From CAZMGD01 sp964565705 (GTDB taxonomy: Bacteria; Actinomycetota; Acidimicrobiia; Acidimicrobiales; Ilumatobacteraceae), in assembly GCA_964565705.1 (NCBI GenBank), contig CAZMGD010000013.1, positions 1-55,678 on the forward strand: a DNA stretch of 55,678 nt, given 5' to 3'. Position 1 is the first letter of the stretch, and every line of letters starts with the position of its first letter. A program made the translations under genes and the position numbers. Below the pieces are notes generated by a model, which was given only the letters and a program-made list of their open reading frames with translations, did no database searches and had not been told where the DNA came from. Of the stretch, positions 28,501 through 36,796 are shown piece after piece.

Positions 28501-29618
28501 TGCCGCGCCGCCTGTTCGGCGGTACGCGCGAGCGCATCGACGGTTCGCTGGCGTTCGGCGAGGTCGAGGTGCGCTCGATAGGCGTCGCTGGCCTCGAGCG
28601 CCACCCGCTCGTCGTCGCGCCTGACCCGCTCGGACCGCAGCGTCGCCAGCTCCTGGTCGCGCGCCGCCCGGGCGGTCGCCGCGTCGCTGGCTTCGCGTCG
28701 GGCGCGCACGGTGTCGCGCGCTGCCTTCGACCGCGCCGCGTCCGTGTCGAGGACATCAGTTGAACGGCGCGCCAGCACCGTGCGCGCGTACCCGCGGTAG
28801 ACACCGAGGAACTGCCCGAGCGCGTTCGCCGTCCGGTCGGCGCGCTCGACCTGCTCGCGGATCGAGTCGAGGTCGTCGAAGCGCGCCGCCGCGTCAGCGA
28901 GTACGCCGCTGTCGATCGGCGGCAGCGCATCGCTGAGCACGCTGGCCAGCTCGCCCGCCTCCACCCGGTTCCCGATGTTCGGGTCGCGCAGGCGATGGAG
29001 CAGGTGGAGCAGGTTGTCGTAGCGAGCGCTGTCGAAGAGACCGAACAGGTGGCGCCCGACCCGGCGGCGATGCTCTCGACCCGATTTCGTGATCGCCTCC
29101 TCACCGAGCGCTTCTTTGAGCTTGTCGATCGACAGGCACTCGCCCGCACGGTCGAGCGTGAAGTCGACACCGACGCGCCGGTCGGTGGCGAAGAACCACG
29201 TGTCGGTGCCACCGGTCGAGGACGACGCCTTGAGCCCGGCGCCGAGCGTGTGGAAGCGCTCGCCATCCGCGTCGGCGCAGCGCAGCTCGAGCCAGACGTA
29301 CCCGATGTGGTTGCCCGCCGGTCGACCGTCGGTCATCAGCCACTTCACCGTGGTGCGGTCGCGGCCGGTCGCGTCGAGGTGGCGGGTGTCTCCGTCGAGG
29401 AGGAACGGCAGCAACACCTCCAGGGCCTTCGACTTGCCGGCGCCGTTCTTGCCGCGCAGCAGGAGCCGGCCCCCGGCGAAGCGCAGCTCGACCCGGTCGT
29501 ACTGCCAGACGTTGACGATGCCGGCGCGGTGCAGCACCCATCGCCCCGGCGTGCCCGTGGTGTCCGACGGCGGCACGTCGAGCGGTTCGTCGACGTCGGG
29601 GAAGATCGACATGGTCAT
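25539..29618 (-). CDS. jetC: Wadjet JetC, SMC-like ATPase (TIGR02680 type)
   Basis: A 1359-aa SMC/RecN-like ATPase. Walker A GKNGAGKS lies at 56-63. The long Ala/Arg/Glu-rich middle (about 260-1150) is coiled-coil-like and interrupted by a hinge-like globular part near 600-760. The signature LSQGEQ begins at 1248 and Walker B LLLLDD at 1282-1287. The N- and C-terminal halves would pair into one ATPase head. This is the motor subunit that extrudes DNA loops in Wadjet. The ATG overlaps the jetB stop (ATGA). The very high Ala/Arg content of the coiled coil creates long open frames on the opposite strand, which are not genes. Confidence 0.94.
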   Translation of the reverse strand: MTMSIFPDVDEPLDVPPSDTTGTPGRWVLHRAGIVNVWQYDRVELRFAGGRLLLRGKNGAGKSKALEVLLPFLLDGDTRHLDATGRDRTTVKWLMTDGRPAGNHIGYVWLELRCADADGERFHTLGAGLKASSSTGGTDTWFFATDRRVGVDFTLDRAGECLSIDKLKEALGEEAITKSGREHRRRVGRHLFGLFDSARYDNLLHLLHRLRDPNIGNRVEAGELASVLSDALPPIDSGVLADAAARFDDLDSIREQVERADRTANALGQFLGVYRGYARTVLARRSTDVLDTDAARSKAARDTVRARREASDAATARAARDQELATLRSERVRRDDERVALEASDAYRAHLDLAERQRTVDALARTAEQAARHAARSSEAHAEALADIDGAEHDVDVQARASAQAAIAADGWLVAAGLDAGLLDPQPASTAGVLPSAETIADAAQRSRSTAVAAMVRGERAGELRRLAGKAATAAEAATVAEARAAESETRVEDARRLVAVRADAQAVAETEWADSVRTWARRGVAAAAGADWAPVDAVLDAERGGTWTDEVATAVAAALAQPIHQARALAAETLAVAASSEARVKSAGERLVALEQQAEARPEPAGWRDTVRDPAGGAALYELVELRDGVDPSAAAQLEAALESSGLLDAWVSADGIVVHPSTHDVVVHAHDRPLADEAASLAAVLRPADVDGCPVSADRVTSVLRAIGWGEQSDAHTWVAGDGRWALGALRGAWSKPAVEFVGAGARRATRERQLAEARDDLARCEADLASARRAAADAESSRDALEALPRSLPATDEIRAAVRAVDVAAADLVSARHRHDTDRRAAEGTRATASRLRATVADRAAADDLPTALDDLDRIVGAVASAGAALTAHAGALANLERAVSWLATLLQRATERAAAVAADRTAADTARTEHGRAAAELAVLRDALGTTVQEVLTRHGAARHRITELDHIVIPAAESALHAAIEAATGSAARAEELERAEAAAAAALAEASDRLESAVQLDGFVLAAAGEAGPDAALGGAALAATLAPLVDGDDVVNDTLVLTRYDRLNEALAGGYDTAIDEIDGVKVVYVDDDNGRRPLAVVAAALAEEAAAARGRLAAREREVLERFLLRELADEVRSKLLDAHDLVRDTNRTLAEVRTSHGKGAHLEWRLREDVAATAAAATNLLIDRFATEGGDDRDTALRDALLALIEAERQSDPTASYEQHLRRALDYRSWHRFQVKVSDDGAPGSLRTLSNRLGLSQGEQRVLSYLALFAAASAHFQAIARDAPAAPRLLLLDDAFAKVDEPTHGELLGLLVDLDLDVVLTSERLWGCFPTVPGLEIYEAIREPGTPGVALAHFHWDGHRRTLVSV

Positions 29619-30802
29619 CCCAGGTCCTCCAGTTCGAGGGTCAGCGGGTCGGGCGTCTGCTCGACCACGTGGGGGGCGTACCGGTTGGCGATCGCGGCGA
29701 GGCGCAGTGCGTCGCCACCACGACGCAGGAGACCGACGTCCACGAGCAGCTCCTCGACGTCGCGGGCAAGGTGGTCGGGGCGGTCGGCGTACTGCTGGGT
29801 GTGCCAGGCCCTGTGCGCCGTGAACAGCTCGCCGACGATCTGCTCGAGCAAGCCGTCGGGCACGGGCACCGACGGTGTCACGACATCTCGTGCCACCTCG
29901 GTGGGCGTGAGCCTCCGGGCCAGCTCACCGAGCGTCAGGAGCGCGGCGTGGCCACGGGCGCCGCCGCGCGGGAACGCGATGTCGGTCAGCTCGTCGCGCG
30001 GGTCGATCGCCACAACGCCTTCGGCGCGGATCTCGAGCTCGAGCCCGAACGCGTCGCGCAAGATGTCGGCTTCGCGGCGCTGCGAACCGCGCAGCCACGA
30101 CCACGTGTCGTCGTCGACGTCGCCGGCGAGGATCGCCGGCTCCTCGACGAGCATCCGCCGGGCCCGGTGCCGGGGCCCGGCCATGCCCGGATCGGCAGCG
30201 TTGGCCACCAGCACATCGGGGTGCTCGACCTCGCGCAGCGGAACGGCGAGCAGGTGGCGCACCAGTTCACGCTCGACGTAGAGCAGCGCCTCGGCCGACG
30301 CGTTGTCGGCGTAGGCAGCGACGGCACCGTCGTCTTCGACGAGCACGCCCCACTCGATCAGCTGGGTCAGCGCGGCGACGAAGGCGCGGCGGTCGGCGAG
30401 CGTGTCGCCGCCGAGGCCGACGCCCGCCTCGGTCGCGGCGTGGCGGACGTCTTCCACGAGCGACGACAGGAGCATCTGCTGGCGGCCGGTCAGCAACACC
30501 GCGCAGCACAGCGACAGGTAGGTGTAGCCCCGGGGCGTGAACGGTGCGCCGGTCGACCGGAGCAGCGGCCGGCCCTTGCCGGGCCCGAGACCCGCCTTGT
30601 ACAGGCGGGCGAACTGTGACTCGACGACCAGCCGGTAGCCCAGCAGTTGGCGGAAGTCCTGGCGCAGCTCGTCGCGGTGGCGCCTGATCGTCGTCAACGC
30701 TTCGGCGTGCGGGCCGTTCGCAGTGACGAGCGGATGGCGCAGCAAGAGGCGCATCGCGTCCTGCCGCTCGGCGGCGTCGATGACGTTCGAACGCTCAGCC
30801 AT
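29615..30802 (-). CDS. jetB: Wadjet JetB (TIGR02678/DUF2398 type)
   Basis: A 395-aa protein matching the TIGR02678 family: RLLLRHPLVTANGPHAEALTTIRRHRDELRQDFRQLLGYRLVVE near the start, then GRPLLRSTGAPFTPRGYTYLSLCCAVLL and QLIEWGVLVEDDG. It is a winged-helix protein equivalent to MukE/kite subunits, which bridge the SMC-like heads. It overlaps jetA by 8 bp and jetC by 4 bp. Confidence 0.92.
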   Translation of the reverse strand: MAERSNVIDAAERQDAMRLLLRHPLVTANGPHAEALTTIRRHRDELRQDFRQLLGYRLVVESQFARLYKAGLGPGKGRPLLRSTGAPFTPRGYTYLSLCCAVLLTGRQQMLLSSLVEDVRHAATEAGVGLGGDTLADRRAFVAALTQLIEWGVLVEDDGAVAAYADNASAEALLYVERELVRHLLAVPLREVEHPDVLVANAADPGMAGPRHRARRMLVEEPAILAGDVDDDTWSWLRGSQRREADILRDAFGLELEIRAEGVVAIDPRDELTDIAFPRGGARGHAALLTLGELARRLTPTEVARDVVTPSVPVPDGLLEQIVGELFTAHRAWHTQQYADRPDHLARDVEELLVDVGLLRRGGDALRLAAIANRYAPHVVEQTPDPLTLELEDLG

Positions 30803-32342
30803 GGTGCTCCACCTGGTCGTCGGACGCCCAGTCAGCAGCGGACGGCGGGCGAGCAGCAGGACGGACCAGCAGCTCGAACCCGTCGAGCGTCAGGTCTCCG
30901 AGCGGGCTCCGGACCGTCATGCCACCGGAGCGCGGATGGATCCACAGCGTGAGGTCGGCGTCGATCAACGACGCGTTCGCCCCGTGGAGGTCGGGGCCGA
31001 AGCGAGCAGTCGCGGCCCCGAGCAACTCGAGCAGCACGGCGAGAGCGTCGCCGGTCAGGCGCACCTCGCCGAGCCGATCGCCAGCGGCCAGCAGTTCGTC
31101 GATCGCACGGGCCCGAGCGGCGGATTCACGTTGGCGCTGCTCCAGGAGGCGACGCTTCACGTCGCCGTGGTCGACGATCCGGCTCGATCGCCCACGAGCG
31201 GCGCGGTCGCCGCGCTCGCGAATGCTGATCGGTACCGGGGCTCCCGGCGCACGCCACCAACTCGTGGTGGCCGGTAACGCCTCGGCGACCTCGGGGTCGA
31301 GCGGCACGCCGAGATGGCGCGGCGCGTACAGCGCGAAGGCCGAGGTGAACAGCACGTGGGCCCCGGCCGGCGTCGCGTCGTCGAACCAGCCCGCGAGGCG
31401 GAGGAAGTGGCGACGCAACGACGTCTCCCGGCTGGACGCCGCGTTCATGCGCTTGACGTTGGCGAGCAGGGCGCCGACCGCGCGTCCGGCGGCGGTTCGC
31501 AGCTGCGTGGATCCCGACGCCCGCGCATCGTCGGCGCCGAACCACTCGCTCAGCTCCTGCCAGTCGTCGAGGCTGCGTCCACGGCCGCGCTCCATCCCGT
31601 CACCACCGGGCGCGGCGGCGAGCAGCCGGGCCATCTCCGGATCGGCGGACGCCAGCCGGTCGAGCAGCGAGGGAAGGTCGGGACGCAACCGTTCGAGTGC
31701 GTGCCGGATCGGATCCGAGTGGCGCGCCACCGCGTGGACGATCGTCTCGAGGTAGTCGAGGAGCAGGGCCTTGAACCCGAGCCATTCGTCGTCGTCGAGC
31801 TCGGGTCGCGCCAGCACGGAGCCGACGTAGGTGTAGAAGTCGGTGACCGCGGCGGCGAACGACTCGAACTGCAAGAAGACGGTCGAGACGTTCTCGGACA
31901 GTTCGTCGGGTGCGGCCGCGGCGATGCCGGACGGCCCGAGCGCCGCCAGCCCGGTGAGCCGGTACGCAACGGCGGCGAGCAGCTCTCGAGGCACCTCCCG
32001 GGCACCGCCGGCCGCGGCAAGGATCTCCTCGACCTGGCGGTGCACCCGCACACCGAGCGCCGTCGCCGCGTACCGAGCGGGCTGGCGCTGGTAGTCCGCG
32101 ATCGACGTGACGCGCACCTCCCGCGGGCTGACCAGGAGGTTGCCGTGCTGAGCGAGATAGCGCAAGCGCTGCTCGACCACCTCCGCCGGCAGGTCGATGC
32201 CGCGGGCGACGACGTCGCGAGCGGACCACTCGGCGAGCAGCGCGCCGGAGAACTCGCGCATGATGCGCACGTAGTCCGTTGCCTCCTGCGCGGTCGCATA
32301 GGCGTACAACCGGAGGCGCTCGTCGGCACCGATCTCGGACAT
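30795..32342 (-). CDS. jetA: Wadjet JetA (TIGR02677/DUF2397 type)
   Basis: A 515-aa protein of the TIGR02677 family: RLYAYATAQEATDYVRIMREF at the start, HGNLLVSPREVRVTSIADYQRQPARY, and SSRETSLRRHFLRLAGWFDDATPAGAHVLFTSAFALYAPRHLG further on. It is the kleisin-like subunit of the Wadjet SMC complex. It is the first gene of the operon. No Shine-Dalgarno is visible before the ATG at 32342 (upstream is GGTTGACTGTCGCCC), so translation may be leaderless. With jetB, jetC and jetD the system is complete and intact. Confidence 0.92.
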   Translation of the reverse strand: MSEIGADERLRLYAYATAQEATDYVRIMREFSGALLAEWSARDVVARGIDLPAEVVEQRLRYLAQHGNLLVSPREVRVTSIADYQRQPARYAATALGVRVHRQVEEILAAAGGAREVPRELLAAVAYRLTGLAALGPSGIAAAAPDELSENVSTVFLQFESFAAAVTDFYTYVGSVLARPELDDDEWLGFKALLLDYLETIVHAVARHSDPIRHALERLRPDLPSLLDRLASADPEMARLLAAAPGGDGMERGRGRSLDDWQELSEWFGADDARASGSTQLRTAAGRAVGALLANVKRMNAASSRETSLRRHFLRLAGWFDDATPAGAHVLFTSAFALYAPRHLGVPLDPEVAEALPATTSWWRAPGAPVPISIRERGDRAARGRSSRIVDHGDVKRRLLEQRQRESAARARAIDELLAAGDRLGEVRLTGDALAVLLELLGAATARFGPDLHGANASLIDADLTLWIHPRSGGMTVRSPLGDLTLDGFELLVRPAARPPSAADWASDDQVEHHG

Positions 32343-32589
32343 GGGCGACAGTCAACCAAAGGGGTGCGACAGAGATCGGTGTCAGCTGTGATCGCCGGTA
32401 TGTCGCTGGCAGCGCATGCGCGCCTCGGGACGCTCGTCCCCGTCAGATCCAATGTGGTCAGCTGCGACGCTCGCAGACGCCATCGCCAGCGGCACCCGGC
32501 CTCCCACCGACGACGCCCGCGCCGCCGAGGCGACCGCGTCGACATACGAGCATCTGTGACACTCGGTCCAAGCAACGGAGACGAGCACC

Positions 32590-32856
32590 ATGCTGATCGA
32601 ATTCGGAGAGGCCGACACGGCCACGTTCTGGTACGGGTACGTCGCCGACAAGGTCGTCGAGATCACCTGGCGGAACAACGATGTGCTGACCGTGAGCGTC
32701 GGCCCGCTCCTCGGCTTGAGCCGCCCCGATGATAGGCGCCGACTGCGACTCGGAGTCTGGGACGACGACGCAGGCAGTCTGATGCGCGACAACGCCGGAG
32801 CACCGATCGAAGTCGAGATTCCTGAGGACGGGGTCGAACGAGTGTTCGTCTACTGA
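32590..32856 (+). CDS. 88-aa hypothetical protein
   Basis: A short acidic protein (MLIEFGEADTATFWYGYV start, ending VEIPEDGVERVFVY), predicted to be mostly beta-strand with no signal peptide or membrane segment. Codon use matches the neighbours and GGAG lies upstream of the ATG, so I consider it real. I recognise no family. It is divergent from jetA, with 247 bp between them in which I see no other gene, and convergent with the APC permease gene. A role in Wadjet is possible but nothing beyond proximity supports it. Confidence 0.6.
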   Translation: MLIEFGEADTATFWYGYVADKVVEITWRNNDVLTVSVGPLLGLSRPDDRRRLRLGVWDDDAGSLMRDNAGAPIEVEIPEDGVERVFVY

Positions 32857-32892
32857 CCGTCGACGTTCACGCCCATGGCGAGTGCCGGGACG

Positions 32893-34212
32893 TCAGCCCG
32901 TTGCCGGGATGTCCGCGCTGGTCCGCGGCCGACGGCGCCGGCGCTTCCACACGAGGTCGAGCACGAGCGCCAGTGCGCCGACGGCGAGCATGGCGATGAA
33001 CGTGCGCGGCTCGTTGCGCGCCGTGTCGATGGCGAACAGCACGAGCACCACGAGGGTCGTCGCCACGGCAGCGAGCAGCACGATCAGGTTCGAGTCGGTG
33101 CTGGCACGCAGGCGGACGGCAGCGACACCGACCATCGCGAAGACCGCCAGGGCTACAGCGCTGCCCACCGACGCGACCGCCGAGAGGTCGAGGAACATGG
33201 CCATGACGAGCACGATCCCGACCGAGATCGCCAGCCCCGCGGATCCGAGGATCCGCACCCGCCCGCCGAAGATCGGTGGGAACTGGCCGGTCTCGGCCAG
33301 GCTGGCCGTCATGTTCCCGGCCGCGAACAGGTTGGCGTTCACCGAGGACGCCGTGGCCAGCAGGGCGGCGATGGCCATCATCGTGAACCCGGCCTGCCCC
33401 AGCCGCGGCTCGGCCGCTTCCGCCAACGCCGTGTCGCCGGCGGCGATCACCTCGTCGACCGACAGCGTCCCGTACACACCGACCGAGATCAGCACGTACA
33501 GCACGGTGGCGATCGTCAGCGCGACGTAGGTCGCCAAGGGCACGTTGCGCCCAGGTTTCGGGATGGCCTCGGCGGTCGTGGCGATCACGGCGAACCCGAG
33601 GTAGGCGAAGAACGTCAGCGCGACCGCAGCGACGATCTCCTGCACCGACGGGTACGTCGACGCCGCCAGTTGGCCGAAGTCCGCGTCGCTCACGGTCGTC
33701 ACGATGAACACCGCGAACACGATGAGCAGCACGACGACGATCAGTGACTGCAACCGGCCGACGAGCTCCGGCCCGATGAGGTAGACGAGCGCCATCGCGA
33801 TCACCGCGACCGCGGCGAACACCTTCACCCACGCGGTGCTGGCGTCGTCGGGCAGGAACAGCGAACGTGCGTAGCTGCCGAACGACAAGGCGACGAGCGC
33901 GGTCACGATCAGCCCGGCCATGTAGTACAGCCACGACACGGTGCCGCTGACGTGGTTGTCACCGAAGCCGCGCTCGAGGAAGGACACGAGCCCGCCCTTG
34001 GACGGGTAGCGAACGCTCAGCTTGGCGACCGTGTAGCCGAGCAGCCCGGCGACGACCCCGCCGAGCAGGAACGACAACCACACGGCAGACCCAGCGAGCG
34101 CACCGGCCTCGCCCAGCAAGGCGAACACCCCGGCGCCGACCATCGCCCCCACACCGAGGAACACCGCACCGCCGACGGACATCTGGCCCGGCGACCCCGA
34201 CCCTTCGTTCAC
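32893..34212 (-). CDS. APC-family amino acid permease
   Basis: A 439-aa membrane protein with about 12 hydrophobic segments. The first carries the APC signature FLGVGAMVGAGVFALLGEAG, and the loop SVRYPSKGGLVSFLERGFG follows. Later segments include EIVAAVALTFFAYLGFAVIATTAEAIPKPGRN, conserved in cationic/general amino acid transporters. It should import amino acids with protons. I chose the GTG at 34212 (22 bp after the upstream stop, AAGGA 10 nt before it); other in-frame starts upstream overlap the preceding gene. It is the last gene of the six-gene leftward operon. Confidence 0.9.
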   Translation of the reverse strand: MNEGSGSPGQMSVGGAVFLGVGAMVGAGVFALLGEAGALAGSAVWLSFLLGGVVAGLLGYTVAKLSVRYPSKGGLVSFLERGFGDNHVSGTVSWLYYMAGLIVTALVALSFGSYARSLFLPDDASTAWVKVFAAVAVIAMALVYLIGPELVGRLQSLIVVVLLIVFAVFIVTTVSDADFGQLAASTYPSVQEIVAAVALTFFAYLGFAVIATTAEAIPKPGRNVPLATYVALTIATVLYVLISVGVYGTLSVDEVIAAGDTALAEAAEPRLGQAGFTMMAIAALLATASSVNANLFAAGNMTASLAETGQFPPIFGGRVRILGSAGLAISVGIVLVMAMFLDLSAVASVGSAVALAVFAMVGVAAVRLRASTDSNLIVLLAAVATTLVVLVLFAIDTARNEPRTFIAMLAVGALALVLDLVWKRRRRRPRTSADIPATG

Positions 34213-34234
34213 TGCGGACGAATCCTTCGCGATC

Positions 34235-35452
34235 TCAGGCAAGTGCACCACCCCAGCCACGCACGCGGTCGTGCGCGGCACGCAACCGCTCGGCCAGCCA
34301 GGTGACGCGCTCGTCCGGCGGCATCACCCAGTCGTCACCCGCAACCGACAGGTGCTCCGTCGCCTCGGGTCCGAGGAGGAACTCACGGAGGAACTCGTTC
34401 TGCCACGCACCCAACCGAAGCGCCACGGGAACATCGTCGCAGCTGACGACGGCGTTCGCCGCCCGCGATCGCAGCCAGGGGCCGATGTGCCTCGTTTCGA
34501 AGCCACCGAGGTAGGGGCGGTTGAACGCGACGTCGTTTGGACCGTACGCGTCGAACGCCCAGCGGTAGGCGTTGGCGATGGCTCGCATCGTCTCCGGCTC
34601 GAGGGACAGCACATCCTCGTCGTCGAGCAGGGCCCCGGTGGTGCTCGCCCGAACCGTCGCATCCGGGCCGCCGTGGTTGGACAGCGCGACGACGTTCGGC
34701 AACCGGTCGACTGGCGCTCGCTCCACGCAGATCGCACCGTCGGGTCGAGCCGTGTGGTTCATCGTGTCGTGCAGCGACATCACCAGCAGCGTGGACGCCG
34801 ATCGCCACTCGCTCACGGTCACCTCGGCGGGGTCGAGCGAGGCCAGCCGCGCGAGCTTGGCGTTCACCGTCTGCTCGATGAGCTCGTCGCGCACCCGCTC
34901 GTAGACGTCGACGCCGAGCGATCCTGCCACCGTCAACGCACCGACCATCTCGTCCCACTCGTCGTCGGTGCGTGGCTCGCGCAGCACGGGCAGGTAGCCG
35001 AACGTGACCGGCCGGATCGCGTCGACGTCGACCAGCGACGGTCGCTCGGTCTCGCCCGCCTGCCGCAGACGGGCGAACGCGTCGCGCAGACGCGCCCCGA
35101 GGTCGTCGGGTCGTGCCCGGTTCGCGTCGCGAACCGCCCGCGGGTGAGGGTTCTCGACGTAGAGCACGTGCGGATCGATCTCGGCCCAGCGCCGACCGAC
35201 GGGGCTCGTCGACACGTCCGTGAAGTCGTGTTGCAGCCGGCAGGTCAGCCTGGCGTCGACGTAGGGCGCCATCTCCGCCGGGAACGCCGCCGACGCGTGT
35301 GGACCGGTGATGATCAGATCGATCTCGCCCAGCACCTCGGCCACCGGCCGGCGCCCTTTGTCGCGGTAGTACACGAAGTCGTCGGCATCGAATGCTCTCC
35401 CCGCTGGCAGCCACGCCGGGGTGCTCGCGGTCAAGGGCGAAGGGTTCGTCAT
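34235..35452 (-). CDS. N-formylglutamate amidohydrolase-like enzyme
   Basis: A 405-aa protein. The N-terminal region IITGPHASAAFPAEMAPYVD, QHDFTDVSTSPVGRRWAEIDP and ENPHPRAVRDANRARPD resembles N-formylglutamate amidohydrolases: PH-S/A for metal, a D-V-D/S block and the D-x-NR motif. Members hydrolyse N-formyl- or N-acyl-glutamate/aspartate. The protein is longer than the roughly 260-290 aa usual for the family, with extra segments and SNHGGPDATVRAS in the second half. AGGAGG lies 6 nt before the ATG, which also overlaps the stop of the exporter gene (ATGA). The exact substrate is unknown. Confidence 0.78.
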   Translation of the reverse strand: MTNPSPLTASTPAWLPAGRAFDADDFVYYRDKGRRPVAEVLGEIDLIITGPHASAAFPAEMAPYVDARLTCRLQHDFTDVSTSPVGRRWAEIDPHVLYVENPHPRAVRDANRARPDDLGARLRDAFARLRQAGETERPSLVDVDAIRPVTFGYLPVLREPRTDDEWDEMVGALTVAGSLGVDVYERVRDELIEQTVNAKLARLASLDPAEVTVSEWRSASTLLVMSLHDTMNHTARPDGAICVERAPVDRLPNVVALSNHGGPDATVRASTTGALLDDEDVLSLEPETMRAIANAYRWAFDAYGPNDVAFNRPYLGGFETRHIGPWLRSRAANAVVSCDDVPVALRLGAWQNEFLREFLLGPEATEHLSVAGDDWVMPPDERVTWLAERLRAAHDRVRGWGGALA

Positions 35453-36753
35453 CTGTGATCCTCCTGTTTGCGGTAGTGACGGCGCAGCCACGGACTCCGT
35501 TCGACAGCTGTGCCGGAGGCCCTGTCGATCACCCTGCCCGTGGCCACAGCCCACGCCCGGAGCTGCGTGCCACACAGGACACCGAGCGCGACAGCGAAGA
35601 TCGAGCCGACGGTTGCGAGCAGGTCCTGAGCACCGCCACCACCGGCGAGCCGGGTGAGGCCGATCAGACCGAGCGAGCCCGGGACGAGCAGCCAGAAGCC
35701 GGGCAGGAACGACGCGTGAGCCGGCATGGCGAAGGGGAGCCGCTCCACCGCGAACGCCATGAGCGTCATCACGGTGGCGCCGATGAGCGCGGCGATGTAG
35801 CCGCCGAGCACGGCGTTGGCCACGACCTGGCTGGTCCACGCGCTGTAGAGCACGACGAGCAGCCCGGGGAACGAGCGGGGGGGCGCGGAGTCGGCCACGA
35901 CCACGCCGATGGCGAAGACCAGCACCCCGACCCACCGGGACCACCCGCCGAGCAGTGCCTCGGTGCCGAACAGAACTCGCGATCTGGGGATGCCGACAGC
36001 CTGGATGCCAGCGAGGATCCCGAACGCCAGCAACGCGAGTTGCACGCCGCCCGAGACGAGGCGGCTGGCTCCCGACACCATCTGTCCTGCCGCCAGTTCG
36101 AGCACTGCGGTGGTCAGTGCGGCCCCCGGCAGGAAGATGACGAGCGAGGCCACCATCGGACGCATCCCGAGGTCGGAGATCTCCTCTCGCACCGCCAGCG
36201 CGCTCAGCGCCGACACCGCAAACGCAGCGATCACCGGCGTCATCAGCTGCAGCGTGTCCTGACCCCGGACGAGCGCGCGCAGGATCCCGACGACCGCACC
36301 GAAGACAGCCGCCGCGGCGACCTCGAGCGGCGCCGGGTGCAGCACCAGACAGATCCCCGTCGACAGCACGGCGTACCCCGCGACGCCCTGCAGCCGCCCG
36401 AACCTCGGTCGTACGGCGCGGATCTCCGCGAGCCGGCGCAGGCCGTCGGCGGGGGCGACCCCTGCACCCTGGGCCTGCCGGAGCAGCCGGTCGAGCGCGG
36501 CGACCTGGTCCAGCCGTGGCGCGCTGCTGAGTGGTGTCGTCAACTCGATCGCCGCCGGTTCGCCGCGACCCATCGTCACCATCAGGTAGGTGGGGAACGC
36601 ACTGATCGTCGCGTCCCGGGCGCCGTAGGCGTTGGCGATCCTGGTCAGACGTTCCTGCACGATGTACACCGGTTGACCGGCGGTGTTCATCGCCGCGCCG
36701 AGCTCGACGATGAAGGCGAGCAGCTCGGCCGACTCGTGCTCGTCCCGATCCAT
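35449..36753 (-). CDS. ThrE-like threonine/serine exporter family protein
   Basis: A 434-aa protein with the two-part ThrE layout: a soluble N-terminal domain (FIVELGAAMNTAGQPVYIVQERLTRIANAYG, FPTYLMVTMG) and about ten hydrophobic segments (VVGILRALVRGQDTLQLMTPVIAAFAVSALSAL through the C-terminal ASFLPGFWLLVPGSLGLIGL). ThrE proteins export small amino acids such as threonine and serine. GGAG precedes the ATG by 4 nt. Having an exporter beside an APC importer suggests balancing of amino acid pools when peptides are broken down. Confidence 0.88.
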   Translation of the reverse strand: MDRDEHESAELLAFIVELGAAMNTAGQPVYIVQERLTRIANAYGARDATISAFPTYLMVTMGRGEPAAIELTTPLSSAPRLDQVAALDRLLRQAQGAGVAPADGLRRLAEIRAVRPRFGRLQGVAGYAVLSTGICLVLHPAPLEVAAAAVFGAVVGILRALVRGQDTLQLMTPVIAAFAVSALSALAVREEISDLGMRPMVASLVIFLPGAALTTAVLELAAGQMVSGASRLVSGGVQLALLAFGILAGIQAVGIPRSRVLFGTEALLGGWSRWVGVLVFAIGVVVADSAPPRSFPGLLVVLYSAWTSQVVANAVLGGYIAALIGATVMTLMAFAVERLPFAMPAHASFLPGFWLLVPGSLGLIGLTRLAGGGGAQDLLATVGSIFAVALGVLCGTQLRAWAVATGRVIDRASGTAVERSPWLRRHYRKQEDHR

Positions 36754-36796
36754 CACACTCCAACGATGGTCGAACGTGCTCGAGCGGCAACGCAGT

